In this document: piece by piece, positions 50,724-62,694 of the stretch
Layout: the number at the start of each line of letters is the position of its first letter
Position numbering within the stretch: the first letter of the stretch is position 1
Source of the DNA: Carya illinoinensis
Lineage: Eukaryota > Streptophyta > Magnoliopsida > Fagales > Juglandaceae
Reading direction: 5' to 3'
Assembly (NCBI RefSeq): GCF_018687715.1
Contig: NC_056754.1
Span: 12,608,501-12,672,500, forward strand
DNA: 64,000 nt
Made by a program: the position numbers and the translations under genes
The notes under the pieces: generated by a model
What the model was told of the DNA's origin: nothing
Databases searched by the model: none
What the model saw: only the letters and a program-made list of their open reading frames with translations

Positions 50724-52459
50724 ATCATATGTGGTGTGTAGTGGAGGGACCATTCCAACCGGAGGGCCCTGGAGCATATAAAAAGGGCCCATAATACATT
50801 AAACACCAAGACGTCTAGAGTTTGGGCCAGCATGAACCCAAATGTCACGAAGGGATGGTTAAAATGAATTAAAACAGAGACATACATGGCGCCACCTTTA
50901 ACGGAATGATAAAAACAACAAAAAGTGATAAGATTATTTAAAATTCTAAACCTTGATCTGTTTTGATAAATCCTGAATGAGATATATACGGCAAACGAGT
51001 CTATATATACAGGTAATCTTTAAGGTTTAAACGAATGATCTCTCTGAATTGACTTTAATATCGGAGTGTTTGCAGGAGGAGCTCCCTTCAAGTTTCATAA
51101 AAGAAGAACGGCTGAGCTGTGGGAGATTGGAAGTGAGACACGTCCCGAACATATAGTATAAGGATGATGAGTGAAATTTTTCCCAACCAAACAAAGAAAG
51201 TTAGGAATAAAACGTGGAGTAATTGATGTAATATTAACAAAAGAGAAAAAGGCTTTAGAAGTGTTTTATAAAAATAAATTTATAAATTGAGGCAGTTTTA
51301 TGTAGTATGTCAAATTATAAATTTATTTTTATTTTAAAATAAATTTAACATATCATATGAAGTGATATCATTTTATACATAGTTACTCATTATTTAGCTA
51401 GAAATGTTCTTTCTTTATCTATTTATGATGTCATTGTAGATATGGAGGTGGTGCCTACATGTATTGGTCATCTGTTATGATGTTTTGGTTTCCATGAATG
51501 AAGTACAACTGCATTCATCTGATCATCATCTAGTCTCTTTCCACCCTGCATGCATGATGAACGTACATCATTGATTAATTAATATTGGGGGGTGGGTTGG
51601 TTGGGTAATGCATCTAGCAAAGCCAAAGCCCCCAAGGCTCCATGCAATTTTATGTAGTATGTCAAATTATAAATTTATTTTTATTTTAAAATAAATTTAA
51701 CATATCATATGAAGTGATATTATTTTATACATAGTTACTCATTATTTAGCTAGAAATGTTCTTTCTTTATCTATTTATGATGTCATTGTAGATATGGAGG
51801 TGGTGCCTACATGTATTGGTCATCTGTTATGATGTTTTGGTTTCCATGAATGAAGTACAACTGCATTCATCTGATCATCATCTAGTCTCTTTCCACCCTG
51901 CAATGCAGTTTTTATAATTAAAGTTAGTATCCATGATATATGTATATGTTAATATATATATATATATATATATCTATAGCAACCTTCAATTATTGAGACT
52001 AAAGTATCCAATGAGATATATTATTTTATTTCGAAGTTGCTTTTGAACTTGCCGGCCAGTACTGTCTTTTTCTTCTCCTTTTCTTTTTTTAATATTAAAA
52101 TGGAAATTTACCTCATTTTCTTTTTTTAATAATAAAATGGAAATTTATCTAAGTCCGAAAGTTGGTCGTCTTTGTTTTTTCCTACAGTCTACTTCAAAGT
52201 AGCTTTTGAACTTGCCGGTCACTACTCACTAGTCCTTCATTTTACCTCTTCCCCCTTGATTGTTTTTAGTGTGAATAATAGAGATTTATTCTATCCCCCA
52301 AAAGGCAATTGGGTCCAAAATATCATTCTTCTAAATTTGGATAAAAAATAAAAAAATAAAAAAACTAGTTGAGCCGGTGTGTTCAGTCCAGTTTGTAACT
52401 GGTTGGGTCCTATTTTCATGTTTTGAAAATCAGTAAGAACTTAACGGGATATATATTTT
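49868..52459. other. Intergenic of unit C; no gene seen
   Basis: Contains a MITE copy (50385-50585), the dispersed block inverted relative to 25120-25460 (50820-51160), a 352-bp tandem duplication, and single-unit homologues of the 0.5-kb array (51900-52459). No coding frame was recognised. Confidence 0.6.
51292..51902. repeat. 352-bp partial tandem duplication
   Basis: Copies start at 51292 and 51644 and are nearly identical for about 255 bases (one or two changes). The second copy is truncated after CCACCCTGCA. Unit A has one copy (11590-11890). Confidence 0.88.
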
Positions 52460-52799
52460 TGTTGTAAAATAACATTGTAAAATTGTATGACCACCTTGAG
52501 CTAGCCGTCAAATGCACAGTGCATAGTGCCAGCATAGTACTGCATAGTAACTGGCATAATAAATGACCGACATCGCACAGTATGCATAGTGCCAGCATAG
52601 TATTGCATAGTAACTGGCATAGTAAATGGCCGAGATCGCACAGTGCATAGTGCCAGCATAGTACTGCATAGTAACTGGCATAGTACATATGCACAGTACC
52701 AGCATAGTACTGCATAGTAACTGGCATAGTTCCCTTTGTACGCCTATATATATCGTTGAATTCTTTAAGAAATTCATAAGTTTCATAACTTCTCTGAGT

Positions 52800-52835
<36 letters not shown>

Positions 52836-52853
52836 TTCGATAGTTTTATAACA
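52460..52853 (+). repeat. 5' LTR of Copia-2
   Basis: Four imperfect tandem units built on GCATAGTACTGCATAGTAAC precede a TATA motif (52745-52752) and a CT-rich tract. The LTR is followed by CGTTATCAGCACGA, the presumed primer-binding region. Confidence 0.92.
52745..52752 (+). promoter_or_regulatory. Probable TATA box of Copia-2 LTR
   Basis: TATATATA after GTACGCC; the same motif is kept in the 3' LTR (about 58337) and in Copia-1 LTRs. Position about 100 bases before the LTR end fits the U3-R boundary. Confidence 0.5.
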
Positions 52854-52995
52854 CGTTATCAGCACGAGAGTTCTGACGATCTTGAAGCTAATAGTCCTCT
52901 ACTTCAAGTAAGTCTTTCAATATATTTTTTTGTAGTTTTCAAAATGAATATGAAATATTAAACATACTTATGTTCCTGATTTATATATGTAGAAA

Positions 52996-54044
52996 ATGTC
53001 AAATCTTACAAAATTGGAATTCGTTGCTCTTGACATTTCTGGGAAAAATTATTTATCTTGCATCCTTGATGCTGAGATCCATCTGGATGCAATGAACCTG
53101 GGAGATACAATTAAAGAAGGAAATCAAGGGTCCCTGCAGGACCGTGCTAAGGCAATGATTTTCCTTCGGCACCATCTTCATGAAGAATTAAAAACTGAGT
53201 ATCTAACGGTGAAAGATCCACTTATTTTGTGGAATGATTTAAGGGAGAGATATGAACACCAGAAAACTGTAATCCTCCCAAAAGCTCGTCATGATTGGAT
53301 GCACCTGAGGTTGCAAGACTTCAAGAGTGTTAGTGAGTATAACTCTGCACTCTTTAAAATTAGCTCGCTATTGAAATTATGTGGTGAAAAAGTCACTGAT
53401 GATGACTTGTTAGAGAAGACATATACTACTTTTCATGCCTCGAATGTGCTCCTGCAGCAGCAGTATCGAGAGCGAAAGTTCAAGAAATATTCTGAATTTA
53501 TATCTTGCCTTCTATTAGCTGAGCAAAATAATGAGCTTTTATTAAGAAATCACCAGTCACGTCCTACTGGTTCTATATCATTTCCTGAAGTGAATGGTAC
53601 TAGATTTACATCATTCCCAGAAGCGAATGGTGCATCTTTTCAAAGAAAAAGAGGGCGTGGACGTGGTAAGAAAAACTATAGAAGTGGAGGTCCTAGAAGT
53701 GACCACACTAAAAGGGAAAATAATAGATATACACCGTACCACCAGAAGTGGTTCAATTCAGAAAAGGGCAAAGGTCCTCAAAATAAATTTGTAAAGAAAT
53801 ATGAAGATGAATGCCATAGATGTGGTATGACTGGACATTAGTCTCGTACCTGTCGTACAGCTAAACACTTGGTTGACTTATACCAATCTTCCATAAAAGA
53901 AAAAAACAAAGAAATTTGAAACAAATTTTGCTGAACCATCATATGCTTTAAATTCTATAGATGGAGAAGATATTACAAGTCTTGATATTTCTGATTTCTT
54001 TGAGGATTCTAGTGGTAGAGTTGATAATGGAAGTGTTCCTTTTT
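52996..54044 (+). pseudogene. Copia-2 gag with nonsense codon and frameshift
   Basis: Gag nucleocapsid protein of about 350 residues, highly similar to Copia-1 gag. TAG at 53839-53841 replaces the Trp after the His of the CCHC zinc knuckle, and one extra A in an A-run near 53905 shifts the frame. The natural end is the TAA after SVPF, shared with Copia-1. The start ATG at 52996 is the same as in Copia-1. Confidence 0.88.
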
Positions 54045-54135
54045 AATTAATGTATTTCCTTTATATTATTGTAAAATATTTTTATTCTGTAATGTTTTTT
54101 TTTAGTAATGAAAGTTTTATGTATTTTGTAGAATC

Positions 54136-57100
54136 ATGAGTCTTATTGATGAACTTTCTATCTCCGAGATGAATAATAAAGATGTATGTCTGGCTGACAG
54201 TGCTACAACTCACACAATTCTTAAGGATAAAAAATATTTTCAAAATCTAACATTGAGTAAAGCCTATGTTCATACCATCTCCGGTTCATCGAATCTAATT
54301 GAAGGCTCCGGAAGAGCTTATATTGTGTTGCCTAATGGCACCAAATTTTGCATTAATGATGCTCTATTTTCTTCACAATCCAGAAGAAATTTATTAAGTT
54401 TTAAAGATATACGTCGTAATGGTTGTCATATTGAAATCATTAACGAAGACGATAAAGAGCATCTTCTCATTACTAAAATAATTTCGAGCCAGAAGCTCGT
54501 ATTAGAAAAACTGTCTGCCCTCTCATCTAGATTGTATTATACAAAAATGAGAACAATTGAATCACATGTTGTAATGCACCAGAAGTGCATTGATCCCAAA
54601 ATATTTATGACTTGGCATGATCGCCTTGGACATCCGGGATCAATAATGATGAGACGAATAATTGATAATTCGTATGGGCATCCCCTAAAGAATCAGAAGA
54701 TTATCTTACCCAATGAATATCCATGCTCTGCATGTTCTCAAGGTAAATTGATTATCAAACCATCTATCTCAAAGGTTGGTTTTGAATCTCCATCTTTTTT
54801 ACAAAGGATTCATGGAGATATATGTGGGCCTATTCAACCATCAAGTGGACCGTTCAAATATTTTATGGTTTTAATTGATGCATCAAGTCGATGGTCACAT
54901 GTTTGTTTACTTTCCACTAGAAATGCTGCATTTGCTAAACTTCTTGCACAAATAATTAAGCTACGAGCACAATTCCCTGACTATCAAATTAAAACTATTC
55001 GATTGGATAATGCAGGAGAATTTACATCTCAAGCTTTTGATCATTATTGCATGTCAATAGGAATAGATGTTGAACATCCAGTTGCCCACACACATACTCA
55101 AAATGGTTTAGCTGAATCATTGATTAAAAGGCTTCAGCTAATCGCTAGACCTTTACTCATGAAATCAAATCTTCCTATTTCTGCTTGGGGACATGCTATA
55201 ATTCATGCAGCATCATTAATTCGAGTTAGACCATCAGCATATCACAAATATTCACCATTACAGCTTGCATTTGGTCAACAACCAAATATTTCTCATCTTC
55301 GTACTTTTGGATGTACTGTATATGTTCCAATTGCACCTCCACAACGTACAAAGATGGGCCCTCAACGTAGACTTGGGATATATGTTGGGTTTGATTCTCC
55401 ATCTATTATCAGATACCTTGAGCCTCTTACAGGGGATATGTTTAAGGCACGTTTTGAGGATTGTCATTTTGACGAATCCATTTTTCCAACAATGGGTAAT
55501 GAGAAGTCGGTGCCTGAAGCACGACAAACATTGTGTAATAAGAAGTCAGTGCCTGAAGCACGACAGGAAATTACTTGGGAAAATAAAGCTCTTTCCCAAT
55601 TTGATCCTCGTACAAAAGAATGTAATCTAGAGGTTCAAAAGATTATTCATTTGCAAAGTGTTGCAAACCAATTACCGGATGCATTTACTGACACTAAAGG
55701 TGTGGTAAAATCATATATTCCTGCTGTTAATGTTCCAGCAAGGATTGCAGTCCCTGAAGGACAAGTTGCCAAAATAGCAATAGGCGAGTCTAAGATACGC
55801 CTGAAGCGTGGACGGCCTATTGGTGCTAGGACAAAATTCCTCGGAAGAGGAAAGTACAAAATGAATTTGGTACTCCTGAAGAGTCCATACCAACACAGGC
55901 CATAAGAGTAATTGATGCTCATGAAGAGAGTAAATCTCCTGAGAAAGAACCTCCTGAAGAGGTATTTCATGAAATGTCTTCCCTTGAAGAGGGACAGGTA
56001 CTTGAAAATAACGAGATCTCGATACATTTCATGAATACAGGAGAAATTTTGAATAGAAATAAAACTATTGTCGACAACATATTTTCATATAAAATGGCTC
56101 TTGACATTACCAGAAGTAATGAAGAAATTGAGCCAAGAACTGTCGAAGAATGTCGACGTAGAGATGACTGGCCAAAATGGAAATCAGCTATTGAAGCTGA
56201 ATTAAACTCGCTAGCAAAGCGAGAGGTCTTTGGACCAATTATACAAACACCAAAGGGTGTAATGCCCGTTGGATATAAATGGGTATTTATACGTAAACGT
56301 AATGAAAGCAATGAAATTGTGCGATATAAAGCACGACTTGTTGCACAAGGTTTCCTGCAGAAACCGGGGATTGATTATGAGGAAACATACTCTCCTGTTA
56401 TGGATGCAATCACATTCAGATATTTGATTAGTTTGGCAGTTATAAAAAGATTGGATATGCAGTTGATGGATGTGGTCACCGCATATTTATATGGATCATT
56501 AGATCATGACATATATATGAAAATCCCTGAAGGATATAAAATGCCTGAAGCTTCTAATCTGAGTACATCCAGAAGTATGTATTCTATTAAGCTTAAAAGA
56601 TCTTTATATGGGTTAAAACAATCCGGACGCATGTGGTATAAACGCCTTAGCGAATATCTATTAAAAGAAGGATTTGAGAATAATCCAATATGCCCATGTG
56701 TTTTTATTAAGAAATCAAACTCCGGATTTGTTATTATTGCGGTTTATGTTGATGATCTAAATCTTGTTGGAACTCCTGAAGAGATCAGAAGAACTGCTAC
56801 ATATTTAAAGAATGAATTTGAAATGAAAGATCTTGGCAAAACGAAATTTTGTCTCGACCTACAGCTCGAGCATTTGCCAAATGGAATTCTCATTCATCAG
56901 TCAAATTATACAAAGAAAGTCTTGAAACACTTTTACATGGACAAAGCTCATCCCCTGAGTACTCCAATGGTTGTTCGATCACTTGATGTGCAGAAGGATC
57001 CATTTCGTCCTTGTGAAGACAATGAAGAAATTCTTGGTTCTGAAATACCTTATCTCAGTGCAATTGGAGCCCTGATGTATCTTGCAAATTGCACTCGGCC

Positions 57101-57767
57101 TGATATTGCATTTTCAGTTAATTTACTTGCAAGATATAGTTCCGCACCAACTCGAAGACATTGGAATGACATTAAACATATCATTCGATACCTTCGAGGT
57201 ACGGTTGATATGTGATTATTTTATCAATATGGTTCAAGTCCACAATTAGTTGGATATGCAGATGCAGGTTATCTTTCAGATCCACACAGAGGTAGATCTC
57301 AGACTGGATATGTATTTACTTATGGAAATTCTGCTATATCATGGAGATCTGTCAAACAAACACTATCTGCTACATCTTCAAATCACTCAGAGATCATTGC
57401 AATTCATGAAACAAGTCGAGAATGCATTTGGCTAAGATCAATGATCCAACATATTCAAGAAAAGTGTGGTCTTCCAGTGATTAATGATAGTCCAACAACT
57501 TTATACGAAGATAATGCTGCTTGTATTGCTCAAATTAGAGGAGGATATATCAAAGGTGATAGAACCAAACATATTTCACCTAAATTCTTTTATACTCATG
57601 AACTTCAAGAAAAAGGTGAAATTAAAGTCAAGCAGATACGATCAAGTGATAATCTGGCAGATTTATTCACAAAAGCATTACCAACTGCAACATTTAAGAA
57701 GATTGTGCAGAACATTGGAATGCGGAGACTTGAAGACCTTTTATCATGCACTTTTCAGGGGGAGTAA
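54136..57767 (+). pseudogene. Copia-2 pol (protease, integrase, RT, RNase H), two breaks
   Basis: Would process Gag-Pol, copy the RNA and integrate the DNA. The first frame, 54136-55905, has a protease-like LADSATT site (residues 20-25). The integrase zinc region follows (HDRLGHPG... PCSACSQGK), then the catalytic triad D228, D291 and E327, giving the DD35E spacing. A 1-bp shift near 55855 separates this from 55974-57215, which has the RT core with YVDD near 56747. TGA at 57213-57215 then precedes the RNase H part, which ends at 57767 with NLADLFTKALP. All domains are otherwise full length. Confidence 0.9.
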
Positions 57768-57979
57768 CGTCTTGAAGACTTATGCTGATTGTACTCTTTT
57801 TCCTTCGCTAAGGTTTTATCCCACTGGGTTTTCCTTCGCAAGGTTTTAATGAGGCAATCTTAAAGCATTTTACGGTACACATGAATATTGTACTCTTTTT
57901 CCTTCGCCATTGGTTTTTTCCCACAGGGTTTTTCCTTGGCAAGGTTTTAACGAGGCATATTCATTATATGTGGTCATCC

Positions 57980-57988
57980 AAAGGGGAG
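57980..57988 (+). other. Polypurine tract of Copia-2
   Basis: AAAGGGGAG directly before the TG of the 3' LTR, the usual plus-strand primer site. Copia-1 has the matching tract at about 18018-18028. Confidence 0.8.
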
Positions 57989-58391
57989 TGTTGTAAAATA
58001 ACATTGTAAAATTGTATGACCACCTTGAGCTAGCCGTCAAATGCACAGTGCATAGTGCCAGCATAGTACTGCATAGTAACTGGCATAGTAAATGACCGAC
58101 ATCGCACAGTATGCATAGTGCCAGCATAGTACTGCATAGTAACTGGCATAGTAAATGGCCGACATCGCACAGTGCGCATAGTGCCAGCATAGTATTGCAT
58201 AGTAACTGGCATAGTAAATGACCGACATCGTACAGTGCATAGTGCCAGCATAGTACTGCATAGTAACTGGCATAGTACATATGCACAGTACCAGCATAGT
58301 ACTGCATAGTAACTGGCATAGTTCCCTTTGTACGCCTATATATATCGTTGAATTCTTTAAGAAATTCATAAGTTTCATAACTTCTCTGAGT

Positions 58392-58427
<36 letters not shown>

Positions 58428-58443
58428 CGATAGTTTTATAACA
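57989..58443 (+). repeat. 3' LTR of Copia-2
   Basis: Five tandem units instead of four, making it 61 bases longer than the 5' LTR. Ends TTTTATAACA, then the target duplication ATTTT. Confidence 0.92.
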
Positions 58444-60257
58444 ATTTTATATAATATATAAAATATTTCTTATATAATTTTTTATAATATATTATATATT
58501 ATATGCTAATAATTATAATATATATGAAACTTTAATCTTAAATATGAACATTAATATTAAGTAATTAATATAAACTTACTTTATATATATATATCAAGGA
58601 TAAATATATTTTTGTATGATAAATTATAATATTTTTTTTATAAATATATTTTTACATATTTGATCATATATACTCGCATAAAAAGTCTAAAACTTATATA
58701 GACTATAGTTAAATTCAATACTATATTAGTATGTGTTAATTATTATAAAATAATTTACTTATACTATAATATTATAAAACTCTTAAGTTATGTTTTGGAT
58801 AGTGCAATTTCCAAAGATCAACGGACGTGTTTTGTTGAGAATTACATGTATTAGATAAAGTCTTTTACTTATAACAATGGATCTCAGTAAGTCTTTTTTT
58901 TTTTTTTTCTTTAACAAAACAATATCAAATATATTTTTTTTATGAGTGTTACAGATACTAAAACTTTTCATAAAATTAAACTTATAAACTAACATAATTT
59001 CATGTGATCTTTTAGATCTACTTTAAGATAAACGTAACTTTTCAATCCAACGTTTCACATCAAGGTATGCATTTTGTTTGTTTACTTCTGTATAATCTTT
59101 TTATAATTAAAGTATTTTACTTTTTTCATTAGATCTAAATTACCAAATCCATTCTCTTTCATGAATTTGCTTATTAAATGTTAACCCAAATCTAAATGAG
59201 AATTGTTATAGATACAAAGAAATTACATAAAGTAAATTCACAAATTAATGTAGTTTCATAAATCCGTTAGATTTACTTTATAATAAAAGTAACTTTACAA
59301 TCTGACGTACCACATCAAGCCACATCAATTTGTGGGTTTACTTTTGTGTAATCCCTTTGTAACTAAAGTATTTTCCAATCTAAATACATCCCAAGAACAC
59401 ATCTAGTTTCGAAACAAATCTCTGTTGCTCTTCACTTGCTTCCCTTTACAAAGAAAAACTCATCACATAGTAGTGCAGCATCCCGCTAGAAAGAAAATCA
59501 AAATAGCGTGCATATGGTTTTGAAGTGCCATATATATTGTTAAGGACTTGTTTCAAACCACCAACTACACAAATATCTACAACGTAATAAGAGGGCGGCA
59601 CAGGGTGCCCAGTGGAACTCCGATACCTAAGTTAGAGAAGTAATTTCAAATAAAGTGTATGAATGAATGTATGTCAATGTGTTACCATTAGTTGTTATTT
59701 ATAGAGGCGGGACATGCTAAAGATGACCAACCTCCAAAGTATATCCTGAAAACTTTCTGTGTTAATTGGAGTGATCTTATTCTAGATTGGTTAGAGGCAT
59801 TATCTATTATCATCAATGTATATCCATCAGACCCATTCTTGGGCTTGTTGGGCTTCGCTACATTTGATGGGCTTATTAGGAAGTAGGTACCAAATATCCC
59901 CTCCAAATACCCCGCTAATTTTCTTCGTGATCATCACGTGGGAAATTAAATATTCTATGTTCCCTTCTACCCTGCTAGGTTTAGGATAGGTGGCTACCCC
60001 AGGGACCTTACTCTGTTGAGGGCTTCGACTAACTAGGGTATGGACTCGTACAAAGAGTGAATTCCCTGCAAGTCCAATACGTGACACACGTCTACAACTG
60101 TTCCCATGCATTTACTCCTCACTTTCAAGAATGATAACCGACGGCGTACATATATCCATTTGTCTTCCCAAGAATCCCTCATCATTGCCTCCTTCCATTT
60201 CCTTGAGTTACCTTCACTTTTCAAACCCTTCTGCTTCTTCTCTGCATCTTGTTCTCT
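58444..60257. other. Intergenic, copy of 18680-21320 of unit A; no gene seen
   Basis: Continues unit C beyond Copia-2. 59548-60257 matches the LTR-like block in front of the gag-like pseudogene of unit A, but the pseudogene itself is absent. Homology stops near 60250. Confidence 0.6.
59212..59372. mobile_element. Fold-back MITE-like element
   Basis: The left end TACAAAGAAATTACATAAAG is an imperfect inverted copy of the right end TGTGTAATCCCTTTGTAA. Same family as the intron elements of the WAKL genes and better preserved than they are. Confidence 0.6.
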
Positions 60258-60400
60258 TATGCATTTGATTTCTCAACCCATCTCAACTCATCTTATCTAA
60301 TCATTATAATTTTTTCAATTTCCAACACAAAATATAATAAATAATTCACCTTTTTCAAATTCTAAAATAATATTCTAATAATATTTTATTTTCAATTTGT
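60258..60400. mobile_element. AT-rich MITE fragment, reverse orientation
   Basis: Reverse complement of the 11218-11433 family (CTCATCTTATCTAATCATTA matches its GATGAGAT end). It lies at the right boundary of unit C homology. Confidence 0.5.
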
Positions 60401-62694
60401 GTCGTATTTCTCTCCTTCATTCCATGTCTATCTCACTCTGTTTAGGATATATGTATTTAGCTAGCTTTGTTTGTTCATTTGCATGTGAAAGTTAAAGTCA
60501 TTTACATAAAAATATTAAGATACTAGTTTAAATTGATTGTGAATATGTTATAAATTGCAGTACTTTATCTACATTACGAACTTTTTGATTCTGAAGGATG
60601 GGTTTTAATTAGTTTTTAGATGCTGATTTATAATTAATTTGGAGTTTTAGGAGGTTTGGCGAATGATGTTTCAGGCAATATAAATCTGAGAGTTCATTTA
60701 TGTGGGTTTTATCTGATTTTAATTAGTTAATATGGGATTGATAAACCCAATATGAATTTTGATTATTATGTTGGATGTATTTAATATTAACTAGGCTCAA
60801 GGAAATTTTGTTCTGTAAATGAATTTTAGTTTTTATTAAAAAACCTATTCCATGAATAAGTACCAGGAATCCTTGATGGTTGAATATTATATAAAAATAG
60901 TGGAGTATTATAATACAAAGAAAGTACTAGGGATGCCATGGAAGTTTTCCTTTGAAAATGAAAAGCCAATGCTGCTGTACAATTAAATGTAATTACAGTT
61001 TCACTTAGCCCGAGCTGTTGCCTTAATTATTATGAATTAAGGCACAGAGGATCAATTTCCATACATATTTGCTCCATCATGTTACAATATTCATGATTAC
61101 AAAAAATCATGAATATTTCAACCATTTAACCTAACTGTCTATGACTTAAATGCAATTCTGACATACTCTTGCCAATTAATGCACTTAGTCCCCATCATAT
61201 AATTGGTGGATTAAGAACCCATCCCTTGTGCTAGTATCTACATGAATATATACCTGCACATATTTCTACTTATCCAATTGTGAACACCCCAATGCTTCCT
61301 TCTCCCATGGACAGTAATGCTACATATGTATGCATTTTGTGGACTATGTTAATCAACACTGCATGCGACAAATCACCCCAACACATATGATCTCAATGCA
61401 GTTTCCCATAAACTTCTCCTATCTACAGATTAATGAGTGGTAGCTGTACCAATTAACCTTAAACAGATCTAGCAATCTAATTGAAAGTACCACTTATTAG
61501 AGACTGCAACCATTTAAATAAAGTTACTGTCCTTCTTTTTTCACTGCACGCTGAATTTACCCACTTGCCATCTATATAATCATTATGCATCCTTTCTTAA
61601 TCCTCTATCAGTGGAAGGAGTCAACAGCTGTGTTTAATACATTTCAATAAAATCTACCAATTAAGATACATTACTGCAAAATGGATTTCTAGATGGGTGT
61701 GTTATAAATTCAGTTTTTAGTTTCTTATTTCTTTCAGTAGGAGATCATGAATAGGAAAACACACCCATCTTAGGGGGGACTAACAAACTTCCTTGCTTGA
61801 ACAGCCACCTTGTTGCATCCAGACTGGGAGAAAGTGGTCTGGTTATGACCAAGGATATGCCAACCGCCCAAGGTCCTGCACATGGAAGTCAACCCACAAA
61901 ATTAATTCAGACCAGAATTCATCTAATTGTCGTAATATGATGAACAGTTTAAATACCCTATACCATATGCTGCGTAAGGCCTTTATGCAAATAAACTTTA
62001 TCCCTACCATAGTCGACCATAATAACCTTTGCAATATTTGTGGACAGAAATCCAAGTTGGTATTACTGCACTTTCCACTATATGTTAGAGGAAAAAACAT
62101 GAAAAGTTTAATTGATTAGTCAAGTATATTAGAGTTATGGACAATTATCTGCAACAAACATCTAGCAACAGAGCATGAAATGATATATGCAGCCTGCCAA
62201 CGAAAATACAATCTAATTTACTAATTCCAAACGAGCAACCAACATGCTAGTTAAGATAGCACAAGTATTCTTAGTTACAAAATGTATTATAATCTGTTAA
62301 TATTACTTAGATGGTATATAATTAAGCAACTGTAAATACATATAGTGTTGTGACCCCGGAAACCCATCACTTGGTGGCAGGGAAAGGAGATCCATCAACG
62401 ATAACATAGCGACAAATACGTTACAATGGAGCCCGAGCTGTTGGCAGCGTAGACCTCATTAGCTTTAAAGTGCAAGCACTTAATCTGCACACAATAAGGA
62501 GTTCCACTATGAGTTACTCTCTACCATCTTAATTAGATTGCATAAGTATATTCACCCTCTAAAATCCTCTAAAATGCCTACATGTACCATTTCAATGTCA
62601 CCATGCTTACACACCATACGCATTGTAAAATGAATAGTGTTGGTAGGATTGGGAAAACAGATTGCCTTGCGAATTAGAATGACAACTCTAGTTT
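60401..62694. other. Intergenic, single copy here; no gene seen
   Basis: Not matched elsewhere in the window. A plus-strand frame at 61793-62119 has no recognisable features. CCCGAGCTGTTG occurs twice (near 61010 and 62430). The outer end of the CACTA element should lie in this interval or beyond it, but I could not find its terminal repeat. Confidence 0.5.

Larger units (their letters stand above)
52460..58443 (+). mobile_element. Copia-2: near-complete Ty1-copia LTR retrotransposon
   Basis: LTRs 52460-52853 and 57989-58443, TG...CA ends, target duplication ATTTT (52455-52459 and 58444-58448), purine tract AAAGGGGAG before the 3' LTR. Internal order is gag, protease, integrase, reverse transcriptase, RNase H, which defines Ty1-copia. 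The LTRs are very similar apart from one extra 61-bp unit, so insertion is recent. Four lesions are seen: two in gag, one shift between integrase and RT, one stop before RNase H. Confidence 0.95.

Noticed and set aside
52416..52865. Tyr/Cys/Ala-rich minus-strand frames in both Copia-2 LTRs (also 57870-58378)
   Set aside because: They arise from reading the LTR tandem units; unit length happens to leave them open.
61793..62119. Plus-strand 108-codon frame in the right spacer
   Set aside because: No domain, no homologue in the window and no supporting splice or promoter signals.
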